From assembly GCA_024509875.1 (NCBI GenBank), contig JAMPIV010003417.1:186001-250000 (forward strand): a stretch of 64,000 nt of DNA. The letters run 5' to 3'. Origin of the DNA: Oreohelix idahoensis (Eukaryota > Mollusca > Gastropoda > Stylommatophora > Oreohelicidae). The position numbers and the translations under genes are program-made. Under the pieces are notes generated by a model. That model did no database searches, was not told the DNA's origin, and saw only the letters and a program-made list of their open reading frames with translations. Below, in pieces: positions 37,101 through 49,357 of this stretch (the stretch's first letter is position 1; each line of letters begins with the position of its first letter).

Positions 37101-40100
37101 TGAAAAATAACTTTGTATACTTATAGGCCCAAAATATATCTTGCTCATAAAATGTATCTTAACAATAATTATGTTTCAAAATAAAAATAGGTATACAATT
37201 TGTTTAGTGCGACATGTTTTTGTTGTCTCAATGGGAATATGTAAAATTAGCTTTCTTGACTGTCAATATAGCAAAGTCGCTGCTGTCTTTGCTGATGCTC
37301 CCGTGGGAGTAATAGTGCATTGCTCTCCTGGTACTGTGTTAGTTTTTTTTTTTCTTTTTTCGTACGCCCGCTAATACTCGAGGCGAAATCTCAGGTTATT
37401 ATTAATGTCTAACCTGACATTGATTTTACGTGAGTATCCCTTTTTTCTTGTACAGAAATATATGTCCCTCGTTTATCATAGGCAGATACTCACGTTTTTC
37501 GGAGGTATAGATGCTCAGGAGCCGCCAATTGCTTATCTGGTGACGACACTCATATAACATGTCGCTACAGGTCTCGAGCTCATGGGTGGAATTAACAGTC
37601 CAAATCCCGGTCGACGAAAAATCCTCAAATGCCGTCGCCCGGGTTTGATCCTGGATCACCCGGTCGCCAGAGCGGTGTGGTAACCACTACGCTAGCGCGG
37701 CTCCTACTGTGTTAGTGTTTTAGTGACTATGTAGGTTATATGTATGCATAATTCAGAAGTACCGGACAATCAGCATTATTGAACCATCCAGTACCCTTAA
37801 TAGTCCATTCATAAGAGAAAAATAACACTATACCTAACAATATATGTTGCTCATATAACAGTATACACAACAATATATGTTGCTAACATAACAGTATACA
37901 CAACAATATATGTTGCTCACATAACAGTATACACAACAATATATGTTGTTGATGTAACAGTATACACAACAATTTATATTGCTCACATAACATATATGCA
38001 ACAATATATGTTGGTCACATAACAGTATACACAACAATATATGTTGCTAACATAAAAGTATACACAACAATATATGTTGCTAACATAACAGTATACACAA
38101 CAATATATGTTGCTCATATAACAGTATACACAACAATATATGTTGCTCATATAACAGTATACACAACAATATATGTTGCTCACATAACAGTATACACAAC
38201 AATATATGTTGCTCATATAACAGTATACACAACAATATATGTTGCTCACATAACAGTATACACAACAATATATGTTGCTCATATAACAGTATACACAACA
38301 ATATATGTTGCTCACATAACAGTATACACAACAATATATGTTGCTCATATAACAGTATACACAACAATATATGTTGCTCACATAACAGTATACACAACAA
38401 TATATGCTGCTAACATAACAGTATACACAACAATATACGTTGCTCACATAACAGTATTACACAACCATGTTGACCTCTTGCCCTTTAAACTTTCAGGGGT
38501 CTCTGAGGAGACAAAAAAAGAATAGGACTACTGTATATTTAGACAAGTTTTGGGGGAGGGGGGAGGGGGGGTGTGGTAACTTCTTCACATAAAAGAAGTT
38601 GCTACAGAAACCACCCCTGCAAAGCTCATTAATGCTTTTGTGCAGGTTTCCTGCAAGGAAGTGGGTGGGGAGGGAGTGGGAGCTCCATAAGAAATGATAA
38701 TGATGATGATACAGACCTCTTGATATCATCAATGAGCTTGTTCTTCTCTTGCACAACCCGGTTATGATGCATACGATGGAAATCTCTCTGCTTCCGCAGC
38801 TTCACGTATGTTTCTTTGGCTTCCCTAAAATAAACAATTGAAGAACGTATCACACACAAAAAACTCACAAGCCAAAAACAATTCTGCCAGTCTTACTTGA
38901 TTCATTCCTTACTTCACCTCCATTTTACCTTTGTCAATGCCTTCAGAGCATGTGGTCCCCCATGTAATTCTCTGAGGATATTTTTTTTTTTAACTTACGG
39001 CCGCCATTACTTGAGGCAAAATCTCAGGTTAGTATGTCTAACCTGAGACTGATTTTACATGAGTATCCTATTTTACCTGTACGCTGACAGGTGTCCTCTC
39101 ACCATCTGAGACTGATTTTACATGAGTATCCTATTTTACCTGTACGCTGACAGGTGTCCTCTCGCCATCTGAGACTGATTTTACGTGAGTATCCTATTTT
39201 ACCTGTACGCTGACAGGTGTCCTCTCGCCATCTGAGACTGATTTTACGTGAGTATCCTATTTTACCTGTACGCTGACAGGTGTCCTCTCGCCATCTGAGA
39301 CTGATTTTATGTGAGTATCCTATTTTACCTGTACGCTGACAGGTGTCCTCTCGCCATCTGAGACTGATTTTACGTGAGTATCCTATTTTACCTGTACCTG
39401 ACAGGTGTCCTCTCGCCATCTGAGACTGATTTTACGTGTGTCCTATTTTACCTGTACGCTGACAGGAGTCCTCTCGCCATCTGAGACTGATTTTACGTGA
39501 GTATCCTATTTTACCTGTACCTGACAGGTGTCCTCTCATCATCTGAGGAGATAAAGAACTACTGCACTATCAGGCATGTCACGTGATGGAGATATGCATG
39601 GGCTACGTAACCCCCTTGGGTAAACAAAAATTGGCAGAGAAGCTAACTACAAGGTCTGAGTTCTTTTATCTGCAATCCTTGGGGTCAGCTTTCCTTCAGA
39701 AACTAGATTATTTTTCCCATTTTCAAATGTTACACAAATTGCATTAAATAAGGAGCCCAAATTGCCAAAAATAGCCCAAGTCGCCCAAAATGTGTTTTTT
39801 AAAATGCCCAAAATAGTCATAAATTACCCTAATTGTTGCCTGTAAAGTAGCCCAAAGCTGCCCTAAATAGTCAGAAATTGCCCTAATTGTTACCTGTAAA
39901 GTAGCCCAAAGTTGCCCAAAATATAGTCAGAAATTGCCCCAATTGTTACCTGTAAAGTAGCCCAAATTGTTACCTGAACAGTAGCCCAAAGTTGCCCAAA
40001 ATAGTCAGAAATTGCCCCAATTGTTACCTGTAAAGTAACCCAAAGTTGCCCAAAATAGGAAGAAATTGCCCCAATTGTTACCTGTAAAGTAACCCAAAGA

Positions 40101-43100
40101 AATGAATACAAGAATATAGACCTGTAAAGCAGGTAGTTCCTGGAGGTCTATGAGAAGACAAATAAAGAATAGGACTGCTAATTCCTCAGGCATGTCATAA
40201 GAGGCCTAGAACATGAGGCTATGTATAGGTCAGGTAACACACTCAGGTAAAATAAATGACCACAGAAACTAAACATAGCATGTAGCCACACATGTAGCCA
40301 CACATGTAGCCACACATAGCCACACATGCAGACACACATGTAGCCACACAGAGCCACACATGTAGCCATACATGTAGCCACACATAGAGCCACACATGTA
40401 GCCATACATGTAGCCACACATAGTTCCTTGAAAGAAAGAATAGGACCACTTCTTCCTCAGCATGTCATAAGAGCCACCACACATGTGGCTGTGCATGTGG
40501 CTGTGCATGTGGCTGTGTATGTAGCTGTGCATGTGGCTGTGCATGTGGCCGGCAACCTCAGGATGTACAATAAATGTCCACAGAAACTACCTCTGCACAA
40601 TCACATGACTACTTTGAGGCAGGCTTCCTGCCAGGGGACCAGCTATAGTGGTGACTTTGTGCTTCAAAGGGAGCAGAAAAGGTGAAATGAGATGATGATG
40701 ATGAAGGAGCAACCAGCCTCCACTTCTGGTGACCTTCGCTGAAGAAACCTTTGTCAAAGTGACTCACATGCATACACAGCACTGGTTTCTTAAGCTATTT
40801 GTTTTACATGAAAAGTTTCTAGAATTATGACATTTAAAAAAAAAAAAATAAAGTTTTGGCAAGGCGCGGCACGTTCAGCCTAGTCGGTTATATTAGGGCA
40901 CATCTCCAAATATAAAAGACCTTCTGATTTGGGTTGATATTAGAATTATGAAATGTTCTTCTTCTTATATAGTCTTTCACAGTTGCCTCTGATGAGACAA
41001 AGAAATGATTAGACCACAGTTCCCTCAAGCATGTCATAATAAGTGACTACGGTGAGGTTCAACATGCGACCAGCAGCCTTGTCATGTAAAACAAAGTGTG
41101 GCAGAAACCATCACAGCAAGAATACATGAGATCTTTTCTGCTGACTTCCTGTATGGTGGCCAACTGCTGTGGTGCTTCCACACTTCTTGAGGAGAAAAGA
41201 AATTCATCCATTTTCTGTATTCTGTGCAGGAAATGATGATGATGGTGATATTCATTCATTTAACCTTCTCTTCTGCTGATCATCCCTATTTATTCCTTTA
41301 CCAGCAAGCAACGAGTCAGGAAATAAAGAAATATGATGTGCGATTTCTGTCATGAGAATAACACCATTTCTGTTGTATTCAGTTGCTTCCTTTCCATTTC
41401 CTTTACTTCTTTTACCATCCACTGAGCAAGTAAGCCCATCAACACACACAGACACTCAAAAAGTATAATTAACAAAAATGCACTTATAAAAACTCGGTCA
41501 GATGACCGTATTAAAATAAATAAATACTTTTTTTTAAATTTCTCCTGGGAATCAAATGTACAACTTTTGCTTGGAAGGCAAACATTTTAACCACTTAACT
41601 GCAGATGTGCACAGTTACGTCAGCATTGCATTACTTATGGACAAACCAAAATAATTATCAGAGAAGATGATTCCCTTTCTTGTGGGTTCCACCCCACTCT
41701 TCATCCTGTTCGGCAAGACTTTTGTGAGTTCTCTTGACAGCTGAACAATTATTTAACTATTTCCTCATGCCTATTTTTTAAATCAATTGTTGGTTTGCTC
41801 TGACCCACATGTCTCTGTTGCTTATTACATCCACTCATTTGATTTTTGGGACTTATTGAGGGCACTTTGCAGTTTTTGGATTGCAGTAGTATTTTTTTCC
41901 AAAAAACAAACAACCAAGAAGTTCATAAATTGGTGCTTGAACAAAATAGAGAGTAGAAATGGTATGACAAGATCATCCAGTGTGGAACTCATGACAAGAA
42001 CCAGACAAGTGCCATATCCCTTTCCGATGTTTGTGTATCCCTTTTGTCCTGAGGAATGTATGATTGATTGAGATACTGATAGTTTTGCTCTGGTGACTCT
42101 CATGAAAATCTTCTCTTAATAATTTGCTTGGTATGTCAAAGGTAATGCAACACTGACTAAGTAATGATTAAAATATACTAATGATAGTACTTAACTTACT
42201 CTGCAGCATTTCTGAATTTCAAGGCTTCCTTCTTTAGGAACTCTATCTCCTTCTCCAGCTCAAGGTTTTGGGTGTACACATCTGGAACTATTCCAATGTC
42301 ACTTTGCTTCAGAAGCCCACGTTCCTGTAGTTCATACCTACACAAGGGAATTTAGCCAAATCTGTTTCATTCAAAACTAAACTCATTTATTTGTTAAGTA
42401 TGACTTTCAGCTCACTTCAGCCCAGACACAATGTTAGTTGATTATATTACATACAAATAGCCCTCTGTAGTTTCTGGGAGGTCTCTCATGAGACCAAGAA
42501 AGAATATGACTACAGACATACTTCGCGCTATTGCGCTTCGCTTTATTGCGCTTCGCTTTATTGTGCTTTGCTTTATTGTGCTTCACTTTATTGCTCTTTA
42601 CAGACATTGTGCTTTTTTTCAAATTATTCATGTTTATTTATTAGAACGTGCCTTCTTCTTCCGATAGATTTTGGCTCTCCACCAGCAAAAAGATTACGAT
42701 TCCCTGAAGGCTCAGATGATGAAGATTAGCATTTTTTTTAGCAATAAAGTATTTCAAATTTTACAATACACTGTTTGTTTTTTAAGACTTAGCGCTATTG
42801 CGCACTTAATAGACATAGTGCAACATGATTTTAGGCTTTTATATGCACTGGGAAGCCAAAAAAATTGACCCGCTTTATTGCGATATTCACTTTATTACGG
42901 TGGTCTGGCACCAAACCCGCAATATCTCTGAGGTATACCTGGACTCTACCTTCAAGCATTTCATGAAAGGCAACTAACATGAGTTATGCATGGGACTGGC
43001 AACCTCATCATGTAAAACAGATTTCCACAGAAACCCCTGCTGCAAGAACATGTGACAGCTTGGTGCAGACGTCCTGCAGGACCAGCTGTAGTACTGGCTC

Positions 43101-46100
43101 CATGTTTCATAAGGAGCACAAAGGAGATTTATGATGATACAAAGACTAACAATTTTTTGACATTTATTTATGCCATAATAAATAAAATTGTTTAACTATA
43201 AATTGTATTCATTCTAATGCAATGGAATATGCCATATGTTTCTGCTTTGTTGTTGCTGTTTAACTAGGGCTGTTGATCTCATCTCTCTTTTGCAGCCAAT
43301 GCTAAGATGAAGAATTTCCATGTGTTCTTTAGCTACTGAGTGGTGCTGTATGGAGTGTTTATGATTGTTGGGTAGCTTGGAAATAGCTTTCTTCTTTCAA
43401 TGGAGTCCTGTGCAAGTGAGCAGCACATGCTGAACTGTCTCATGTGGATGGGTGCAGTTTGTTTCTGCATTCATTCTCTTCATTGTTCAAAGGAGGTAAC
43501 AACATTCATAGATTATTCTTCTTCTTCTTCGTTCACCCTCAGACGTCAACTTGAATATATTCAAAGAAAGCAATGGTCAGTCTGAGGCTGCTGACACCTC
43601 CATACAGCTTTTCTAGGAATGGCACTGGTGATGGCCATATGCCCTTTCTCTGTTCCTCATATGTTGGGCACATTTGAAATATATATTCAGCAGTCATCTT
43701 ATCAGTGCCACAGTTACACTCATCAGTAGTTCCTATCTTTAACTTATATGAATTAAAAATGAACTAGAAAAACAATGAATAAAACTAGATATTATAATGA
43801 AGTAATGATGTACTAAAGTAAAAAGCAAATAATTAACGAGCTATAGAAAGGCTGAATAGATAAATATTGTTGCTGTCTGCCTATATCGCGATGAAGATGT
43901 ATTATGAAGACATTATAAAAGGAAAATAATCATTATATATTATTAAGAAAAAAAATCATTATAAAAGGAATCAAACCATTTCACATTATTAAGAAAAAAT
44001 TCATTATAAAAGGAATCATACCATTCAGTTTGAAAGCAGTCCAGAGTTCGTGACAATCCCATCATGACAAGAAAGTTTCTTACAAAATCATCGACAACTT
44101 CAGGTTTCTGGACAACAGATGACTTGGCATATGTATCTCTTGGAATCTAAATTAGAAGTAAATATCTCCGTTTCATAAAATATTTCTGTGCAAAGTTTGT
44201 AAGCAAGTCCATCATTAGCTTGTATTGGTGTTACATTTTGAACTGGTTTAATTCTTTTGAACAGGAAATCTTGTAACTTTGCTGTAAAACTACTAAAAAT
44301 TGACCCAGACAACAGTAAGAGTTTTTTATATAACGTAAAGAAGAAAATTAGAACATGACATGAGTTTTGTAAGGGCACAAAATATATTAATAACTGCATG
44401 GAAAATCTAAGACTGCATGCAAAAATTCATGTCCATACAACAAACAGTTTTGGAGAAAATTGACGCTTTCTGTGGGCACGAATTTCCGAACGGACTATAT
44501 GTCATTAGTTAGATCAGATCAAGTCAGATCTCCTTCTTCTTCGTCTTCATACACCCTCAGACATCAACTTGAATATGTTCAAATAAAGCAATGGTCAGCT
44601 TGAGGCTATTTGAATCTCCATCACGTTTTTCCAGGAATCGTGTGGATGACAGCAAGTCAGATCAACTGGTATCTTCACATCAAAGATCTGATGCAATAGA
44701 TCTCATTCGTTTTCTGTCTCTTGTCTTGATGGTGCACTCTGATAGATTCTTTTCTGACCAACTCTTAATATTATCCTCCCACTTTCTCTGACTTGTTTGC
44801 CTTCAATTCTTCCTTCCATTATAGTTTTCAGTAAGGTGTTCTGTCTTTTTATATTCCTAAAATACCCCAACCTGCACCCAGAAGACCACCCTCGCATCTT
44901 TGGCCCTTGCGGAGAAATTTGTTCCAGCTATGATGCAGAAATAACAGCACTAGAAAAAGCATTGTGCCGGATAATCTCAGACTTTGAAAGTGGCATCACT
45001 CCACCTGAGGATATTGTTATATTCTCAGACTCAAAATCAGCACTCCAAGCCCTAGAAAGCAAAATGTCTCCTAATATTAATAACATCTGTAGATTTATTG
45101 ACCAAATGTTCACTTCCTATTGCGTCGAAGTTACACTCCAGTGGATCCCAGGGCATGTCGGAGTACCAGGAAATGAAAAAGCCGACAAACTATCCAAAAG
45201 AGGAGCAGCACTGCCCCAGTTCCCATCAAGTACCACACTGCAAACCTGCCAACAAATCCTGAGAAACAATTATAGGCAAGAATGGCTAAACCAATGGGCT
45301 ACTTCCCAGACAGGGCGTCCATTCTTCAAACATCAAGCTAAACCAAACCCTCAAGATCCAGTTAAACAACTGAAAAGAAGAGATCAGAGTCTAATTTTCC
45401 AGCTGAGAACAGGCCATGCCCCCGTCAATAAACATTTAAATAGAATAGACCCACTACGTGAACCAAACTGTAGGCACTGCCACCACCATGAGGAATCAGT
45501 TGAACACCTACTGTTACAGTGCCCAGACTAACTGACCTGCGACACCAGCTACTCCCATCACACCCAACCATCCACAATACACTCTACACATCATCACAAC
45601 AACTGAGGAAGACTTGCACCTTTGTCAGAGAGGCAATGGGCTGTCAAGAGCTACCTGCTCACAGCTAAAGGGATTATATCATCATCATCATCATCATCCC
45701 ACTTTCTCTGACTTGTTTGCCTTCAATTCTTCCTTCCATTATAGTTTTCAGTAAGGTGTTCTGTCTTTTTATATTCCTAAAATATGTTATGTCTGACTTT
45801 GATCTGATTCATTAATTCTTTTTCAATTTCCAACTTTTCTAGGGCGTCTTTATTTATTGTCTTCTCTTTACATGAGGTGTGCCCAATTCTTCTGTATATC
45901 CAGTGGCAATTTTAGGTTGTGCCAGGCCCTAGGCAAGCATGAACATGCTTTTAAATAAATCTCTGTTGTATTAACAAGCACATATTTGTGTGTAAGGTCC
46001 CTAAAAGTTGGGAGCCGCGGTAGCATAGTGGTTAGTGCATTGGCTTTCTAGCTCAGTGGTCTATGGTTCGATCCCCAGATGAGGTGGGATCTTTTTAGGC

Positions 46101-49100
46101 CGCAAACGGCTCCTGGGTCGACCCAGCCCCAAATAGGTACCAGAGCAACTCTGGGAAGGTTAAGGCGGCCGGCGTGATGCTGACCACATCACCCCTAGTG
46201 TGCCGACGGTCGAGAAAATATGGGCCTAACACCATATTCCCAATATGCCTCAATAGGGCGTGTAACGGGATCCTTTACCTTTTACATCTAAAAGTGCAAC
46301 GCCCTAGCAAAAGTCTAGGTCACTTATGCCTAAAACTGCCACTTTGTATTTTAACATTTTAAGAGTCTCAATTCTTTCTTGTAACTGCTTGTGCATTGTC
46401 CATGTTTCTCTACCATACAGTAATAAAGGGTATATATCTAACAACACATAAAAACTCTCATTTTTAATTTGCAGATAATTATTTTGGATGTTAGTTTCTG
46501 TCTCGTGTTGTTGAATGTAGTATTGGCCACTTCTACTCTCTTCTTGATTTCTATTTCACATCTGCCATTCTCTGTTACTGTGCGTCCATGATACAAGAAA
46601 CTCTTAACTTGTTCTAGTATCTTCCCATTTATTCAATTTGTAAACTTAACTTGTTAGCTGCTTTGCTAATTATCAAAGTTTTCATTTTCTCAATGTTAAT
46701 CTGCACTCTGCCCCTTGTCATTCTTGGGGTCTCTGAGGAGACAACAAACAGAATAGGACTACTGTCCCTTCAGGTATGTCAAAAAAGGTGACTAATATGT
46801 GACTGGCAACCTCATCATTTTAAGCTAATTGTTACAGAAATCACCACTGCAAGAGCACATGCAAGCTTGTATGCAGGCTTCCTGCAACAGGACCAGCTGC
46901 AGAGGTAACTTTATGCTCCATGGGCAGCTAAAAGAAGAAGAATCATTATTTTCCTTTGCCCTATTGACAGAGCATGAAGCCACCACTGAAGCCACCATTG
47001 TAGCTGGGCCTGTGCAAGAAGCCTGCACCAAGGATTCACCTGCATTTGCAGCAGTGATTTATATAGCAACCTCAAATTAGTCACCATGCATGACATGCCT
47101 GAGGTGGAGCAGTGCTATCCTTTCTGTGTCTCTTCAGAGACTCTGAGGAACTACATGGGATGCTGGATACATCTCTCTATCATAAACTCGAGGATAATGA
47201 AGGGAACTGCAGTAAGAGGTGGAGTATGATGGATGAGTATGAACAAAAATTTAAAAAATGGTGATTCGTCTTACCAGCACAAAAGACACAAAAAAATAGC
47301 TAACATTGCGGCCATAAGGCCTTCATCAGGGAAAGGACAGCTGCAATTGGGGCTGCAATGTTGGATATTTTCTTTATCTTTTGTCCTTGGAAGATGAATC
47401 ACCTTTTTCGATTTTTTTTCATACGCATCTATCATAAATTCATAAGTTAATTACCCTTTCAACATATATCTGCATCAAAATATAGCTAAGGTACTACCAT
47501 TCTAGCATACTGTATACGGTATTTACAACATTATGTTGAAAATTAATGACAGTATCAACATGTTACTATTGTTCCCCTTACATCATGGAACCACTACTGC
47601 AGATGGTCCCTTACAGGAAGCCTGCATCAAAGCATTTATGTAGTCTTGCAGCTGTGGTTTCTGTAGTCATTTATTTTACATGATGAGGTTGCCAACCGCA
47701 TGAACCTCATGCACAACCTCATGCACAACCTCATGCACAACCTCATGCACAACCGGTCTGTGTGAAACAAAGTGGAAGGGGGTAGACAGGAAGAAAATCA
47801 GCACAGGTGAATAGATGCTGTCCTCGGGACATGAAGACGAAAGTTCACACCACAGTGATAGGGGTAGCTCTTATGTTATCTAAAGAAGCACAGAAAGCAC
47901 TCATTGAGTGGGAAGTGGTAGGACCCAGAATCATAACAGCTACTTTCAAAAATGCTAAAAAGAAAATAAAGGTAAACGTCATCTAATGTTATGCACCAAC
48001 TAATGACAAAAAAGAGTCTGTGAAAGAAGCATTTTATACTAGACTGCAAGATATTATAGATGAAATTAAAAGAAAAGACATCACAATTTTGATGATTGAC
48101 ATGAATGCAAAGATAGGTACAGTCAACACTGGCTGTGAAAAAATCATGGGAAAATATGGGCTAGGAATAATGAATGAAAATGGGGAACTATTCACAAACT
48201 TTTGTGCTTCAAATCAACTGGCTATAGGAGGAAGCACGTTTCCACATAAGAGAATACACAAGGCAACATGGATATAACCAGACCATAGAACAGAAAATCA
48301 GATTAATCATATATGCATGAACAAAAGAAGTTTAGATCATCATTGCAGGATATAAGGTATATAGAGGAGCAGATGTGGCATCAGATCACCACCTTCTGAT
48401 AGCCAAAGTAAAAATGAAACTCAAGAGATATGCAACAATGCAAAGTTATAGACAACAATTTAATGTAGAACATCTAAGAAATCAAGAAACAAGAGACAAA
48501 TTTACGGTCACAATATCCAACAAATACCAAGTGCTCCAACAGCTGGAAATTGTAGTTAATACAGAAGACCATTGGCAGCAAATCAAAACTATATGGAATG
48601 AGACATGTGAAGAAATAGTGGGGAAAAGGGAACGACAACAAAAAGCATAGATAACAACAGAAACCATCAATACACAGAAGCAAAACCAGAAGTTCCAAAT
48701 CCAAGGCTCATGAAGTGTACACAGAAGCAAACAAACTAAGAAAAAGCATCAAAAGAGACAAGAGGAAATATATTGAGGGGTTGGCAAGAGAGGCAGAAGA
48801 TGCTGCAGCCAAAGGAAATATGAGATAATGAGAGAACTAGTGTAGTGACTACATGTCCGCACGAGTGCGCACCTATTGTACACAGTCGCGAGTAACTAAT
48901 TAAAAAAAAAAAAAAAAAATTTTTGAACGGATCTTGTAACTTTCCTGTAAAACTACTAAACATTAACCCAGACAACAGTAAGAGTTTTTTATATAACGTA
49001 AAGAAGAAAATTCGAACATGACATGAGTTGTGTAAGGGCAAAAAATATATTAATAACTGCATGGAAAATCTAAGGCTGCATGCAAAAATTCATGTCCATA

Positions 49101-49326
49101 CAACAAACAGTTTTGGAGAAAATTGACGCTTTCTGTGGGCACGAATTTCCGAATGGACTATAGAACAAAAGTTAATATATAGTGATTGATGGGGATATGG
49201 CAGGGAAGGTGAAGGTCTAGTGGTGTTCTTATAAAACATTACTTATTACTAATTAAAGTCAATTAAATATCAAACTAATCACCTCAGGCTTTTACACCCC
49301 TTCCCCCATTTTTGTGTGTTCTGTTT

Positions 49327-49357
<31 letters not shown>

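Larger units (their letters stand above)
44661..46720 (-). mobile_element. Old LINE RT copy, host of two later inserts
   Basis: Read on the minus strand. 46720-46380 gives RT words (EKMKTLIISKAA, then a decayed ...LLYGRETWTM). 45880-45697 and 44864-44700 give the C-terminal tail (RQNTLLKTIMEGRIEGK). It is interrupted at 45901-46343 by a hAT-like element and at 44865-45696 by another LINE. Frames are badly broken. Confidence 0.6.

Noticed and set aside
37983..38447. 154-codon minus-strand frame of MSNIYCCVYCYV repeats
   Set aside because: The minisatellite unit has a length divisible by three and lacks stops. The same array is also open in another frame, so it is a repeat artefact.
37835..38455. 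Regular 33-base repeats that might suggest a CRISPR array
   Set aside because: There are no unique spacers. The units abut directly, the host is an intron-bearing animal gene, and no cas-like coding is present.
40178..40544. Overlapping frames rich in MATCMATCVALCV and MHSHMHS
   Set aside because: They are readings of the CATGTAGCCACA array in several frames, with no support as a gene.
46012..46090. tRNA gene candidate with A and B boxes
   Set aside because: The A and B boxes are present, but the cloverleaf arms do not pair and the sequence runs on into a shared SINE body. Called as a SINE head.
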